The notes: generated by a model not told the origin, from the letters alone. A stretch of DNA of 64,000 nucleotides from Zymobacter palmae (GCF_003610015.1 NZ_AP018933.1:2080035-2144034), one strand, 5' to 3'; shown: positions 10,168 through 20,683, numbered from the stretch's first letter. Program-made: numbers and translations.

Positions 10168-11175
10168 TCACCCGATCTGACGAGGCTCAGGTTCCAACAC
10201 AATGCCGAAGCGTGCTTCAACCTGTTGCCGGATACGTTCGGCCAGCGCCATCAGAGCGGTGGCATCACCACCGCCACGATTGACCAATACCAGTGCTTGG
10301 CGGTCGTGAACGCCCACTGTACCGTACGTGCACCCTTTAAAACCGCACTGGTCGATCAGCCATGCGGCCGGCACCTTCACCTCGGTATCGCTAACCGTGA
10401 AATGAGGCATTGATGCATGCTGCTCCAACAGGCGCTCAGCGTGTGCGCGTGCAATCACGGGATTCTTGAAAAAACTTCCCGCATTGCCCAGCTTGCGTGG
10501 GTCAGGCAGTTTCTCACGCCGCACGGCACTGACGGCCGCCGCGACCTCGGCCGGCGTGCACGGCAACGTCACGCGCGCGGCCAAATCACCGTACGCGAGC
10601 TTAGGTTCGGCCTGACGGTGTACGATCAGTTCGATCGCCGTAATCAAACAGCGACCCGCCAATGCATGCTTAAAGATACTGTCACGATAGCCAAAAGCCG
10701 CTTCACGTGCCGGAATCACGGTTTCAGTACCGTCGAAATGCAGTACATGGATAGCGTCAATGACGTCGGCCAGTTCAACGCCGTAGGCACCGATGTTCTG
10801 GACCGGTGCCGCGCCACAACGCCCCGGAATCAGAGCGAGGTTCTCGATACCCCACAGCCCATGCTCAGCCGTTTCGACCACCAATGCAGGCCAATCAACA
10901 CCCGCTTCAGCGTAGACACGCACGGTATCCTGCGCACCTTCGTCGTAGCGCACAGTTGTCATCGACGGCACGATTACCAGCCCCGGCACAAAAGGGGCCA
11001 GTATGACGTTGCTGCCACCGCCCAGCACAGTAATGGAGAGTGACCGCTGCTGCGCTTCGGCCAGCACGGCCTTGCACTCATCGACCGTGGTGGGAGCGGC
11101 GAACCATTCCGCTTTGGACACGAAGCCCAGCGTATTGTGCTCCGTCAGCGAGACATTGGCGCGGATCAGCGTCAT
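10168..11175 (-). CDS. murB: UDP-N-acetylenolpyruvoylglucosamine reductase
   Basis: Flavoenzyme of peptidoglycan precursor synthesis that reduces UDP-GlcNAc-enolpyruvate to UDP-MurNAc. It has the FAD-binding VLGGGSNVI motif, IPGRCGAAPVQNIGAYG, the proton-donor serine in GNAGSFFKNP and the terminal glutamate in LEPEPRQIG. At 335 residues it matches the E. coli type I class. Its start overlaps the preceding phosphatase stop by four bases, indicating translational coupling. Confidence 0.95.
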   Translation of the reverse strand: MTLIRANVSLTEHNTLGFVSKAEWFAAPTTVDECKAVLAEAQQRSLSITVLGGGSNVILAPFVPGLVIVPSMTTVRYDEGAQDTVRVYAEAGVDWPALVVETAEHGLWGIENLALIPGRCGAAPVQNIGAYGVELADVIDAIHVLHFDGTETVIPAREAAFGYRDSIFKHALAGRCLITAIELIVHRQAEPKLAYGDLAARVTLPCTPAEVAAAVSAVRREKLPDPRKLGNAGSFFKNPVIARAHAERLLEQHASMPHFTVSDTEVKVPAAWLIDQCGFKGCTYGTVGVHDRQALVLVNRGGGDATALMALAERIRQQVEARFGIVLEPEPRQIG

Positions 11176-11666
11176 GCAGCGCCCTCCAAGCGTTTGCGGA
11201 TATCGTCCAGCAGCCGATCACAGGCCTTGTTGACCAGCGTATAAACGCGGCGGAAACCTTCTTCCCCACCGTAGTAGGGGTCGGGCACTTCGCGGGTCGG
11301 TGAATGCGGGTCAAAGTCGAGCAGCAGCGAAATGCGTGCCGTCGCGTTCTTGGGTGCTCGGGCCTTGATGGTCTTGAGGTTGCGCATGTCCATGGCGATG
11401 ACATAGTCAAAGCGGCTGTAATCGGCTCCCGACAACTTACGTGCCCGCAACCCTGACAGGTCAATCCCCTGTGTTGCGGCGTAGGCAATCGCACGTTCGT
11501 CAGGCGGGTTGCCGATGTGCCAGCTGCCCGTACCGCAGGAGTCGATCAGTATCGCGTCATCTAGCCCCGCCTCCTTGACCTTGCGTCGAAAGATACCCTC
11601 CGCCGTTGGTGAGCGGCAGATGTTTCCGAGGCAGACGAAAAGGACGGCGATTTTATGCGTTTTCAT
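11172..11666 (-). CDS. Low-molecular-weight protein-tyrosine phosphatase
   Basis: The P-loop C-x5-R signature is at the N-terminus (FVCLGNICRSPTAEG) and the general-acid aspartate is in DPYYGGEEGF near the C-terminus. The size (164 residues) fits the low-molecular-weight PTP family. Gene order kdsB-PTP-murB is common in Halomonas and Pseudomonas relatives; no kinase partner such as Wzc is encoded here, so it is probably the general PTP rather than the capsule Wzb. Four-base overlap with murB. Confidence 0.93.
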   Translation of the reverse strand: MKTHKIAVLFVCLGNICRSPTAEGIFRRKVKEAGLDDAILIDSCGTGSWHIGNPPDERAIAYAATQGIDLSGLRARKLSGADYSRFDYVIAMDMRNLKTIKARAPKNATARISLLLDFDPHSPTREVPDPYYGGEEGFRRVYTLVNKACDRLLDDIRKRLEGAA

Positions 11667-11702
11667 AAGGCATTCCAGACGTTCAAGGCTATTCAGTAAA
11701 AG

Positions 11703-12500
11703 CTATTCGGTAACGGAACGAGCTGCCCAAGCCTGACGCACTCGTTCAAGATCTTCTTGGGTATCGACCCCAGCCGGATAGGCCACAGGTGACAGCCCTA
11801 CATGAATGGCATAGCCGTGGTACAGCGCGCGCAGCTGCTCAAGCTGTTCAATCATTTCCAGCGGCGACACGGACAGCGCCGCGTAGTCGGTCAAAAACGA
11901 AGCACGGTAAGCGTACAACCCAATATGCCGCAGCCACGGCACTTCCGTAGCGGGCAGTGCTCCCTGCGGACGGGTGAACACGTCTGCAGCAAAGCTGTCG
12001 CGAGGCCACGCAATCGGAGCACGCGAAAAATACAACGCCTGTTCCTGGTGGTCGCGTACCACTTTGACCACACTGGCACGCGCAAGTGTCTCGATATCGT
12101 CGATAGGCTCGGCCAGCGTCGCAATCGCAACGGCAGGACGTGCAATCAATGCTTCAGCCACCTGATTGATCAATGCAGGCGGCAGCAGCGGTTCGTCGCC
12201 CTGCACATTGACGATGCAAGTGTCCGGCGACAGCGACAGCTGAGCCACCACTTCGGCTAGACGCGAAGTGCCATTGGGATGATCGGGCGAGGTGCGGATC
12301 ACCTCGGCGCCGAAACCGCGAGCCGCGGCTTCCACCCGTTCATCGTCGGTTGCGATGATGACCCGCGAGGCGTTCGATGCGCAGGCCTGCTGCCAGACGC
12401 GCTCGACCATCGGCGCTCCGGCGATATCGGCCAGCGGCTTGCCCGGCAAACGCGACGAGTTATAGCGGGCCGGAATCACTACCATGAACTCACTGCTCAC
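11703..12500 (-). CDS. kdsB: CMP-KDO synthetase (3-deoxy-manno-octulosonate cytidylyltransferase)
   Basis: Activates KDO with CTP for the lipopolysaccharide core. It opens with [25 protein letters not shown], the nucleotide-binding signature, split here by length; [11 protein letters not shown] and the terminal [13 protein letters not shown] segment are also family hallmarks. 265 residues, slightly longer than E. coli KdsB. It overlaps the upstream small Trm112-like gene by four bases. Confidence 0.95.
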   Translation of the reverse strand: MSSEFMVVIPARYNSSRLPGKPLADIAGAPMVERVWQQACASNASRVIIATDDERVEAAARGFGAEVIRTSPDHPNGTSRLAEVVAQLSLSPDTCIVNVQGDEPLLPPALINQVAEALIARPAVAIATLAEPIDDIETLARASVVKVVRDHQEQALYFSRAPIAWPRDSFAADVFTRPQGALPATEVPWLRHIGLYAYRASFLTDYAALSVSPLEMIEQLEQLRALYHGYAIHVGLSPVAYPAGVDTQEDLERVRQAWAARSVTE

Positions 12501-12742
12501 GCGTCGCGTTCCTCTTGCTCAGCGGCGGCCAGTGTTGCCGCGGGATCGACAGGCGCAGGCTTGCCCAGCTTTTCTTCGACGCTCAGGTGACGGGCTTCCT
12601 CCACCAGCATCACAGGAATGCCATCGCGTACCGGATAAGCCAGCCCACTCTGTCGGCAGACCAGTTCCTGGCGTTCACGGTCAAACGTCAGTGTGCCCTG
12701 GCATTCTGGGCAGACCAGCATTGCAAGCAGTTCCTTGTCCAT
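12497..12742 (-). CDS. Trm112 / YcaR family small protein
   Basis: 81 residues starting [20 protein letters not shown], the UPF0434/Trm112 pattern, with CPEC and a later cysteine in [20 protein letters not shown]. The family usually has about 60 residues; this one adds an alanine- and glutamate-rich tail. It lies between lpxK and kdsB as in E. coli (ycaR) and many relatives. The exact role of bacterial members is not established. Confidence 0.9.
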   Translation of the reverse strand: MDKELLAMLVCPECQGTLTFDRERQELVCRQSGLAYPVRDGIPVMLVEEARHLSVEEKLGKPAPVDPAATLAAAEQEERDA

Positions 12743-12799
12743 CTGTGCTGTTCCTCATGGGTAAATCGGGGCCGACCAGAGAAGGTCAGCAGGAAGGGA

Positions 12800-13819
12800 T
12801 CATCGAGGGGCCAGTTCGGCCAGACGCTGCTGCAAAAATAGCACGAAAGCGGCCGAAGGCTCAGCGTCAACGTCCAGCGCCCAGCACTGTTCCGTCGCGA
12901 AGGACTGACATTTGACAGCATCCTTGGCCGTCATCACGATGGGGCGCTCATCGCTAAAGCGCAGATCATCAGCCGTGAACGTGTGGTGATCCGCAAAAGG
13001 ATGAGGCTCAGCAACAATGCCCAGCGACGCCAGCGTGGTGAAGAATCGCTCGGGGTGACCGATACCCGCCACGGCATGCACCCCCTGTTGAAAGCGAGCG
13101 TCATCACACGCTGTGCGCTCGCCCGTCTGGAGGTGGCGCAAACAGCGTGGCGCCAGTGTCATGGAAAAGCGGTGGGCCGATGCTAGGTCACCGCTCTGCT
13201 GGAGATGAACCAGCGCATCCTCACCACCGTTGACCATCACAGCGTCAATGCTGCTCAAACGCGACAGCGGCTCACGCAGCGGCCCGCAGGGCAGGCAGTG
13301 CCGATTACCGAAACCTCGCGTGCCATCAACCACCACCAGTTCGACGTCGCGGGCCAGCGCATAGTGCTGTAAGCCGTCGTCGCTGATGATGAGGTCACAG
13401 CCTTCCGCGACCAGCAGGTCGACCGCAGCAGGACGATCAGGCGCTACGGCCACTGGCACGCCGCTCTGCTGCGCCAGCATCACCGGTTCGTCTCCCGCTT
13501 CGGCAGGCGAGCTGTCTGGCGTAACGCGTAGCGGATAGTGTGCCGCCTTGCCGCCATAGCCACGTGAGACAATGCCCGGTTGCCAGCCCTGTTCGCGCAG
13601 GTAGTGCGCCAACCAGGCCACCAGCGGTGATTTACCGGTGCCGCCCACGCTCAGGTTACCGACCACAAGGGTAGGCACCGGCGTCTGCTGTCGATAGCGG
13701 CGCTGCTGCAATCGACGGGTGACGATGCGGCGATACAGGCATTCCAATGGGCGCAGCGCCCACAGGGCCCCACCGTCGCGCCGATACCACGCGCGCTCCA
13801 GCCACTGGCTCAGGCTCAT
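12800..13819 (-). CDS. lpxK: Tetraacyldisaccharide 4'-kinase
   Basis: Phosphorylates the lipid A disaccharide at the 4' position on the inner face of the inner membrane. The Walker A motif NLSVGGTGKSPLVAWL is near residue 55, and the family segments VSRGYGG and ISDDGLQH follow. 339 residues, typical length. It follows msbA with a four-base ATGA overlap, so lipid A synthesis and export are made from one transcript. Confidence 0.95.
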   Translation of the reverse strand: MSLSQWLERAWYRRDGGALWALRPLECLYRRIVTRRLQQRRYRQQTPVPTLVVGNLSVGGTGKSPLVAWLAHYLREQGWQPGIVSRGYGGKAAHYPLRVTPDSSPAEAGDEPVMLAQQSGVPVAVAPDRPAAVDLLVAEGCDLIISDDGLQHYALARDVELVVVDGTRGFGNRHCLPCGPLREPLSRLSSIDAVMVNGGEDALVHLQQSGDLASAHRFSMTLAPRCLRHLQTGERTACDDARFQQGVHAVAGIGHPERFFTTLASLGIVAEPHPFADHHTFTADDLRFSDERPIVMTAKDAVKCQSFATEQCWALDVDAEPSAAFVLFLQQRLAELAPR

Positions 13820-15594
13820 ACGGCAGGCGTCTCTTCAGCGGACTGCTGTGCCGAGAACTGCACCTGATGAAGGGCAGCATAGGCACCGCCTTTTGCCAGC
13901 AGATCGGCATGCGTGCCTTCTTCAACGACACGCCCCTGCTCAATCACGATAATGCGATCGGCCTTTTCGATCGTGGACAGGCGGTGTGCGATGACAAATG
14001 TCGTGCGCCCTTTGCAAACCTCTTCCAGCGCTCGCTGAATATAACGTTCAGATTCAGTATCGAGTGCCGATGTGGCTTCGTCGAGAATCAGCAGCGGCGA
14101 GTCACGATAGATGGCACGTGCAATCGCCAGACGCTGGCGCTGCCCACCGGACAAGCGCAGGCCATTATCACCGATGGGCGTTTCATAGCCTTCTGGCAGT
14201 TGCATGATGAAGCCGTCGGCATAGGCCGCTTTGGCGGCCCGAATGGCGCGTTCACGGTCGGGGGCTTCATCGCCGTAAGCAATGTTGTCCAGCACTGAGC
14301 AGTTGAACAGAATGACGTTCTGATTCACCAACGAAATATGCTGGCGCAGCGAATGCAACGCATAGTCGGTCAGCGGTACGCCGTCCAGCAGGATCTGCCC
14401 TTCGGTGGGATCGTAGAAACGCGGCAGCATGTTCACCAGCGTGCTCTTGCCGCCACCAGAATGCCCTACCAGCGCCACCATTTCACCTTGGCGAGCATGC
14501 AGGTTGATGTGATCAAGCGCGGGGGCCAGCGTGGTATCTTCCGCCTCATAGCGGAATACAACGTTGTCAAAACGCACGTCGCCCTTGACGGTGTCCGGTG
14601 CGTAAGTGCCACTGTCCCGTTCCTTGTCATGGTCGATGATTTCAAAGATTTCCTGCGCCGCCGTCAGCCCTTTCTGGATATCGCCGTTAACTTCCGTCAG
14701 CGACTTGACCGGCTTGGACATCAGCGAAGCGGCGGTGATAAAACTCACGAACTCACCCGACGTCATTCCGTTCATCAGCGTCGGCGACAGCGCCAGCCAG
14801 AACAGAAACGCCATTGCCAGTGCCACCAGCGTCTGAATGACCGGTGCACTGATGGCCTTCGTCAGTGTCTGCTTCATGCTCTGCACGCGGTTGTATTCAC
14901 TGACGCGCGCGAAACGATCGTACTCGTGCTTCTCGGCATTGTGCGTGCGCACCACGCGATAGCCGTTCAGCACCTCGCTGGCCACGTGAGTGACTTCACC
15001 AACGGAATGCTGAATGCGCTTCGACAGCACACGGAAACGCTTGCTGACGAAATTGACGATCAAAGCGATAAACGGCATCACGACTAAGAAGACCATCGTC
15101 AACCGCCAGTTCAGCCACAGCATGCTGCCGAACAGCGCCAGTACCTGACAGCCCTCTTCCAAGATCGTCTTCAACGAGTTGGTGGAGGCACTGGTCACCT
15201 GCTCGACGTGATAGGTTACGCGGGACACCAGATGGCCGGACGAATGACGATCGAAATAGCGCGCGGGCAGGCGCAGCATGTTGCCAAAGACCTCGGTACG
15301 CAGCGTATTGACCAGCTTGCGCGACACGTACTCCATACCGTACGTTCCCATGAAGGAGCCGAGGCCGCGTGCGGCGAAGATGATGACAACCGCCAGCGGC
15401 AGCATCAACCTCATGGATGTCTGCAGGGATTCTTTATGAATGCTGTCGACCAGCCAGCCCATCATGCGGGCCAGCGCCGCATTGGATGCGCCGTAGACGA
15501 CGAAGCCAATCAGCGCGGCAGCAATTCCAGTAGGATACCGGTATACGTAGGTCAGCAGACGACGGTACAGTGTCCAGTTGGAAGGTGTACTCAA
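13816..15594 (-). CDS. msbA: Lipid A export ABC transporter MsbA
   Basis: Homodimeric ATP-driven flippase for lipid A-core; 592 residues with an N-terminal six-helix membrane domain (to about residue 320) and a C-terminal ATPase. Walker A GHSGGGKSTLVNM, signature LSGGQRQRLAIARA and Walker B LLILDEATSALD are intact. Coupled to lpxK downstream and about 55 bp after comEC. The exbB/exbD pair that some Halomonas genomes carry at this point is absent. Confidence 0.95.
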   Translation of the reverse strand: MSTPSNWTLYRRLLTYVYRYPTGIAAALIGFVVYGASNAALARMMGWLVDSIHKESLQTSMRLMLPLAVVIIFAARGLGSFMGTYGMEYVSRKLVNTLRTEVFGNMLRLPARYFDRHSSGHLVSRVTYHVEQVTSASTNSLKTILEEGCQVLALFGSMLWLNWRLTMVFLVVMPFIALIVNFVSKRFRVLSKRIQHSVGEVTHVASEVLNGYRVVRTHNAEKHEYDRFARVSEYNRVQSMKQTLTKAISAPVIQTLVALAMAFLFWLALSPTLMNGMTSGEFVSFITAASLMSKPVKSLTEVNGDIQKGLTAAQEIFEIIDHDKERDSGTYAPDTVKGDVRFDNVVFRYEAEDTTLAPALDHINLHARQGEMVALVGHSGGGKSTLVNMLPRFYDPTEGQILLDGVPLTDYALHSLRQHISLVNQNVILFNCSVLDNIAYGDEAPDRERAIRAAKAAYADGFIMQLPEGYETPIGDNGLRLSGGQRQRLAIARAIYRDSPLLILDEATSALDTESERYIQRALEEVCKGRTTFVIAHRLSTIEKADRIIVIEQGRVVEEGTHADLLAKGGAYAALHQVQFSAQQSAEETPAV

Positions 15595-15649
15595 TGCTTT
15601 CTCCAGCGCTTACACGCTTTCATGTTCAAAAGTGAAGGGGCAGTCTACC

Positions 15650-18007
15650 TCAAAGCCTTCGGATCACGACAGTCTGATGACTGCGCTGTGTGTCGATACT
15701 GACATTGCCCTCCGGCAGGAAGCGCACCGTGATCGCACCTGTTTCTGCGGTATTCCACTGCTTCGCGCCCACCTCACGCACACGCTCAATGGTCTGGTAC
15801 GCTGGGTGATGATAGCGGTTGGCATAGCCGGTGCTGTACAGCATGACGACAGGGCGAGTACGTACTAGCAGTGCTCGCGAGTTGCTGCCGTGACTACCAT
15901 GATGGCCCGCAACCCACACGCTTATCGGCTGATCGAAGGCGCTCAATAGCCATTGCTCAACCTGCGCTGAAGCGTCCCCTGTGAATAACGCCCGCCCTAC
16001 GTGTCCTTCGACCAGCAGTACACAGGAACGATCGTTTTCGCTGGAAGGTAACGGTTGATCCGAGCGCGGCCACAGAAAGCGAAAGCGCACGCCATCCACC
16101 ACCCACGACTGCCCCGCACGGCACAGCGTCAGTGCAGGAGGATGCCCCAACAAGGCATCGTCAGTGGTCAGTGCCGGCATCGCCCATGGCGCCCGCCACC
16201 GGCCAACATGGTGGTACTGACGTAGCGAAGGTATCCCGCCAGAGTGATCCAGATCACCGTGGCTGACGATGACGCCATCGAACGCCTGCCTAGCAGGCCA
16301 CACCTCGTCAATAGCGCGCCGCCCCGAACGGCTCTGCGGCCCGGTATCGAACAGATAGCGGTGCCGATGCGTACGCAGCTCGACCAGCTGCCCCTGCCCT
16401 ACATCCAGCACGGTCACCTCGAACATCCCTTCGTTTGGACATGGCGCCGACGCTCGCCCAAACGCCAGCAGTACACTGCCTAACAGTAGAATGCCACGCC
16501 AGCGCCACGTACAGCATGGCAGCATGCTCACCACCGCGACCACCATCATCGCCGTTCCAATTGCCGTGGCCGCCTCAGGGTCAACAAGCCGCGAAGGGCA
16601 ATACTGCGCAGCACTATTAAGCAGTGAGCACAGCGGCGCCAGCAGGCGATCGAACAGCCACCAGCAGCCATGGGCAGCTGACGGACACGGCCAAGCACAC
16701 AGCGCCCCGATCATACCAAGCGGCATCAAAATCAGTGATATCCATGGAATAGCGATCAGATTGGCAGGAAAGGCGAGCGGTGCCCAGCGCCCCATCATGA
16801 CCAGCAACGCCCCTTCCATCAAAAGCGTGATCGCACCGTGACAATAAAGCAGTCGCCACAGCGACGGTGCAGTCTGCCGGTGCGGGTGCATGACGTACAA
16901 CCCCGCGACCGCCCCAAAAGAAAGCCACACACCGGGCATCAGCAACGACCACGGCATAATCAGCAGCACGGCCAGCAACGCCAGCCACCACAGCTGCCAA
17001 CGCGAAGGCCGCCAGCGGCTCGTGAACGCCAGTACCCACGGCAGAAGCGCAACGCAGGCGCGCGCGGCAGGCGCTCCACCTTGTGCCAGCACGGCATACC
17101 CGATCCCCACCAAAGCCGCCCCTGCACGAGGTGCTGTGGCCCGTCGATAACGGGTAGGCCATACACGCCGCATGCCCCACCGTGCCAGTGCCGCCCAGAA
17201 GCCAACGGCAAGCGTGACATGCGAGCCGGACACCACTACAAGGTGCGTTGTTCCCGTATCGTTGAACAGCTGCCAGTCCGCGTCATCAAATGCACTGCCA
17301 TCGCCCACGATCATGCCTTTCAGCCACCGCTGCGCCGATGCGGAAACGCCGCTGGTTTCGATCTGCCGGCGCAGCCACGCCGCCGGCTGCCATCCGGCTT
17401 CCGACAAACGCTGAGGTGCAGGATGAGCTAGCACACGGCCGATACCCCCGATTCCTTGGCGCCGTACTCGCCATACCGTGTCCCACTGCCCCGGATTAGC
17501 CAGCCCATGCGGAGGTCTAAGGCGCACGGCAAGCCGCCATCGCTCACCTTCAGCCACGATCACCGTTGAAGGCAACGACAGCTGGAGGCGATCCAACCGC
17601 GTACAGTCTCCTGCTACGGCCAGCGGATGACACTGTTCAACACTGAACAGAGCACTTCTTAATCCCCCACGGTCGTGCAACGCCAGCACCTTCCCTTCAA
17701 CACGCAATGGCTGATTCAGGAGCACTTCTGCCAACACCGACTGCCGTGCATGATGCCCGTTCAGCATAACGATCACGCAGCACAGCGTCGTCAGGCAGCC
17801 CAGCACGCTACGTCGCCACAGCCAGCCACCACCGTTCAACACGATGATTACCCATGCCACCCACCACAGCCACTTAGGCCCCAGTAACGCCACCCACAGA
17901 CAGCAGGCCGCCGCACAGGTCACTGGCATCAACGGCACATGACGACACATCGGCCGCACTGTTCTTAGCACCACCCGTACACAGCACAACAACAAGTGAC
18001 ACCTCAT
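15650..18007 (-). CDS. comEC: ComEC/Rec2 DNA uptake channel
   Basis: Inner-membrane channel for single-stranded DNA during natural transformation. 785 residues: several hydrophobic N-terminal helices, a DUF4131-like soluble segment, the ComEC channel domain with [19 protein letters not shown], and a C-terminal metallo-beta-lactamase-like domain with [10 protein letters not shown] and [15 protein letters not shown] lies five bases before the ATG. It heads the operon leading to msbA. A hypermutable 7-bp repeat array lies about 100 bp upstream of its start. Confidence 0.93.
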   Translation of the reverse strand: MRCHLLLCCVRVVLRTVRPMCRHVPLMPVTCAAACCLWVALLGPKWLWWVAWVIIVLNGGGWLWRRSVLGCLTTLCCVIVMLNGHHARQSVLAEVLLNQPLRVEGKVLALHDRGGLRSALFSVEQCHPLAVAGDCTRLDRLQLSLPSTVIVAEGERWRLAVRLRPPHGLANPGQWDTVWRVRRQGIGGIGRVLAHPAPQRLSEAGWQPAAWLRRQIETSGVSASAQRWLKGMIVGDGSAFDDADWQLFNDTGTTHLVVVSGSHVTLAVGFWAALARWGMRRVWPTRYRRATAPRAGAALVGIGYAVLAQGGAPAARACVALLPWVLAFTSRWRPSRWQLWWLALLAVLLIMPWSLLMPGVWLSFGAVAGLYVMHPHRQTAPSLWRLLYCHGAITLLMEGALLVMMGRWAPLAFPANLIAIPWISLILMPLGMIGALCAWPCPSAAHGCWWLFDRLLAPLCSLLNSAAQYCPSRLVDPEAATAIGTAMMVVAVVSMLPCCTWRWRGILLLGSVLLAFGRASAPCPNEGMFEVTVLDVGQGQLVELRTHRHRYLFDTGPQSRSGRRAIDEVWPARQAFDGVIVSHGDLDHSGGIPSLRQYHHVGRWRAPWAMPALTTDDALLGHPPALTLCRAGQSWVVDGVRFRFLWPRSDQPLPSSENDRSCVLLVEGHVGRALFTGDASAQVEQWLLSAFDQPISVWVAGHHGSHGSNSRALLVRTRPVVMLYSTGYANRYHHPAYQTIERVREVGAKQWNTAETGAITVRFLPEGNVSIDTQRSHQTVVIRRL

Positions 18008-18107
18008 GGCTCCATTCCTTTATCCCCCTTCCCATAGGGCATCGGATGACGTGCCCCCCAGTTGAGGTGACTCGGCTCGCGACCGCGATAAAAAGCGCAG
18101 CAAGGCT

Positions 18108-18350
18108 AGAAGGCAGAAGGCAGAAGGCAGAAGGCAGAAGGCAGAAGGCAGAAGGCAGAAGGCAGAAGGCAGAAGGCAGAAGGCAGAAGGCAGAAGGCAG
18201 AAGGCAGAAGGCAGAAGGCAGAAGGCAGAAGGCAGAAGGCAGAAGGCAGAAGGCAGAAGGCAGAAGGCAGAAGGCAGAAGGCAGAAGGCAGAAGGCAGAA
18301 GGCAGAAGGCAGAAGGCAGAAGGCAGAAGGCAGAAGGCAGAAGGCAGAAG
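18108..18350. repeat. Perfect 7-bp tandem repeat (AGAAGGC), about 34.7 copies
   Basis: The heptamer AGAAGGC runs without a single mismatch for 243 bases (34 full units plus AGAAG). It lies in the gap between the comEC start (18007) and the lolD end (18498), closer to comEC, which would be transcribed away from it. Seven is not a multiple of three, so gains and losses of units would shift any frame through it. The perfect identity of the units suggests recent expansion by slippage. No CRISPR-like spacers are present. Confidence 0.98.
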
Positions 18351-18433
18351 ATTGGACGCCCCCTCACTCGGCTAATGCAAGCGCCTTGGCGAATATTATT
18401 CGGCGCTGTTATTACGAACCTAGCCAAAACAAC

Positions 18434-18458
18434 AAAGGAGCCTGATGTAGGCTCCTTT
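18434..18458 (-). terminator. Intrinsic terminator after lolD
   Basis: Nine-base stem AAAGGAGCC / GGCTCCTTT with a 7-base loop, placed 40 bp past the lolD stop. On the minus strand it is followed by GTTGTTTT. On the plus strand it is followed by TTTC, so weak bidirectional action is possible. Confidence 0.8.
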
Positions 18459-18497
18459 TCGGTACCGCGTGTGCAAAAACAGCCTAGCTGCCGCTGA

Positions 18498-19181
18498 TTA
18501 CGCTTCTTCCACCAGCTGTCCTTCGATCAGTCGCAGTACGCGGTCCTGATGGCAGGCCACGGTCATGTCGTGGGTCACGATCACGAAAGCACAGCGACTG
18601 CTGCGGGCGATATCGTCCAGTAGGGCCAGCACATGGCTCGCGGTCTGCTGGTCGAGGTTCCCGGTTGGTTCATCCATCAGTACTAGGCTGGGATCGGTCA
18701 CCAGTGCACGCGCAATTGCGACACGCTGACGCTCCCCCCCCGACAGCTCACCGGGCTTGTGGCTGCCACGATGCGCCATGCCGACGCGATCGAGTAGCGC
18801 CAACGCACGTTCGTTGGCCTGACGGCGCGACTGTCCACGAATCATCAGCGGAATCGCCACATTCTCACAGGCGGTGAACTCAGCCAGCAGATGGTGGAAC
18901 TGGTAGACGAACCCGATATGGCTGTTGCGGAACGTCCCGATGGCCGCTTCGCCCATGCCACTCAACGACTGGCCATCGACGACCACTTCACCGGAGGTCG
19001 GGTGATCCAGCCCACCCAACAGGTTGAGCAATGTCGTTTTACCGGAACCGGAGCTGCCCACCACGGCGACACGCTCCCCCGCCCGCACCTGCAATTGAAG
19101 CTGGTCCAGTACGGTAATGTCCTGCGGCCCTTCACGGTAGATACGCGTCAGTGCGCGGCATTCAAGCATCACATCATTCAT
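18498..19181 (-). CDS. lolD: Lipoprotein-releasing ABC transporter ATPase LolD
   Basis: Energises release of outer-membrane lipoproteins from the inner membrane to LolA. 227 residues from [18 protein letters not shown]. Walker [14 protein letters not shown], the LolD-type [18 protein letters not shown] segment, signature [15 protein letters not shown] and Walker [13 protein letters not shown] are all present. The frame is open to 19217, but the ATG at 19181 matches LolD starts and overlaps the lolC stop by eight bases. Confidence 0.94.
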   Translation of the reverse strand: MNDVMLECRALTRIYREGPQDITVLDQLQLQVRAGERVAVVGSSGSGKTTLLNLLGGLDHPTSGEVVVDGQSLSGMGEAAIGTFRNSHIGFVYQFHHLLAEFTACENVAIPLMIRGQSRRQANERALALLDRVGMAHRGSHKPGELSGGERQRVAIARALVTDPSLVLMDEPTGNLDQQTASHVLALLDDIARSSRCAFVIVTHDMTVACHQDRVLRLIEGQLVEEA

Positions 19182-20427
19182 AGCGCAGCACCTCTGCAGG
19201 TTGAACGCGTGACGCACGCCACGCCGGATACAGGGTCGACAGGAAACTCAGTGCAAAGGCCACACAGACGACCACGCCCACGTCTGACCATTCAAGGCGC
19301 GACGGCAGATAGCTGATGAAGTACACCTTCGGATCGAGGAACTGTACGCCGGTCACGTTCTGAATCCACGCGACGATATCGGACACCGATAACGCCAGCG
19401 CAATGCCGAAGATCACGCCCAGCACGATCCCCACGATACCGATGGTCAGTCCCTGCACGATGAAGATACGCATGATGGTGCCCGGTGTGGCTCCCAACGT
19501 ACGCAGAATCGCGATATCAGCATGTTTGTCCGTGACCACCATGACCAGCGTCGAGACAATATTGAACGCGGCCACGGCCACAATCACCATCAGCAGCAGA
19601 CCAATCAGGTGTTTTTCCATCTGTATGGCTTGGAACAGGTTGCCCTGCGAGTAGGTCCAGTCCAGCGCGTAGTAGGCCGCGTACTGCGGGTTCTGCATCA
19701 GCGCCGTCGAAAAATCGTGAGCAATGAACAGATCATCCAGTTTCAGACGGATGCCTTGGGGGCCATCAAGACGCGCCAGCGCCTGCATGTCGCCGAGGCT
19801 GGCATAGGCGAGGTTGCCGTCGATCTGCGCCCCAACTTTAAAGATACCGCTGACCGTGAAGGCACGCATGCGAGGGAAAACCCCCCCTGGCGTTACCGAT
19901 GCTTCAGGCACCAGCAGCGTGACGCGATCACCAACACCAACGCCTAACTGACGCGCCAGCAGTTCGCCCAACACCACGTTCCACTGTCCTTTCTGCAGCG
20001 TGTCCAGCGAGCCTGCTGTCATATGATCGCGGATGATCGACACCTGCGACTCATAAGCCGGGTCAATACCGATCACCTGTGCGCCTTGGTTATAACCGTA
20101 GGCAGTGAACATGCCTTGCTGTTCAACATACGGCGCCGCCCCCTGCACATGCGGCATAGCCCGCAGCTGGTCGGCCAGCGTCTGCCACGACCGAATGCCG
20201 ACACTGCTATCGCGCAGCTGCACCTTGGTGTGCGGCACCATACCCAGAATGCGGGAACGAAGCTCGTTGTCGAAGCCGTTCATCACCGACAGCACCAGAA
20301 TCAGCACGGTGACGCCGAGCGTCAGCCCCAGCATGGAGGTCATCGAGATGAACGATATGAAATGATTACGCCGCTTGGCCCGCGTATAGCGCAAGCCTAT
20401 GAAAAAGGGAATGCGATCCAGCAACAT
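19174..20427 (-). CDS. lolC: Lipoprotein-releasing permease LolC/LolE family (possibly LolF type)
   Basis: FtsX/MacB-fold permease with four membrane segments: one at the N-terminus (SMLGLTLGVTVLILVLSVMNG), a periplasmic domain, then three near the C-terminus, ending [14 protein letters not shown]. 417 residues from the ATG at 20427, which has GAGGA at good spacing; an in-frame ATG at 20454 lacks a ribosome site. It is the only permease gene next to lolD: nothing follows lolD but a terminator, and nothing related precedes it. The exporter may thus be a LolDF-type homodimer. Confidence 0.9.
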   Translation of the reverse strand: MLLDRIPFFIGLRYTRAKRRNHFISFISMTSMLGLTLGVTVLILVLSVMNGFDNELRSRILGMVPHTKVQLRDSSVGIRSWQTLADQLRAMPHVQGAAPYVEQQGMFTAYGYNQGAQVIGIDPAYESQVSIIRDHMTAGSLDTLQKGQWNVVLGELLARQLGVGVGDRVTLLVPEASVTPGGVFPRMRAFTVSGIFKVGAQIDGNLAYASLGDMQALARLDGPQGIRLKLDDLFIAHDFSTALMQNPQYAAYYALDWTYSQGNLFQAIQMEKHLIGLLLMVIVAVAAFNIVSTLVMVVTDKHADIAILRTLGATPGTIMRIFIVQGLTIGIVGIVLGVIFGIALALSVSDIVAWIQNVTGVQFLDPKVYFISYLPSRLEWSDVGVVVCVAFALSFLSTLYPAWRASRVQPAEVLRYE

Positions 20428-20610
20428 ACGAAGGCTATCCTCGGAAAGGCCCATGTGATGCCATGCGAGCAGTGACTCTACCCGCTGACCAGGGCTGTAC
20501 CATACATCATGAACCTCGTGCCGTCATGAAACGACACGGGGCATTCGCTTATGAATAGAACGTGCACTGGCCGCGAAGTTCGATACCGTGCCGACCACCG
20601 TACATAAAGC

Positions 20611-20640
20611 AAAAGGGAAGCGCAGATTTCTGCGCTTCCC
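20611..20640 (-). terminator. Intrinsic terminator after the alcohol dehydrogenase gene
   Basis: Eleven-base perfect stem GGGAAGCGCAG / CTGCGCTTCCC with an ATTT loop, followed on the minus strand by TTTTGCTTT. It lies about 45 bp past the dehydrogenase stop. Confidence 0.9.
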
Positions 20641-20683
20641 TCAGCAATGGTCGGCACTTACAGCCACGGGGTGTTACCGCAGC

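Noticed and set aside
9920-10171. 83-codon open frame between lepA and murB
   Set aside because: No recognisable similarity, no good ribosome site, and it overlaps the lepA start.
18108-18350. CRISPR array
   Set aside because: Units are contiguous 7-mers without spacers, and no cas genes are near.
18020-18427. Open frames through the heptamer array (135 codons minus, 109 plus)
   Set aside because: They consist of the repeated heptamer read in three phases (LLPSAFC or EGRRQKA repeats), without a ribosome site or any non-repeat domain.
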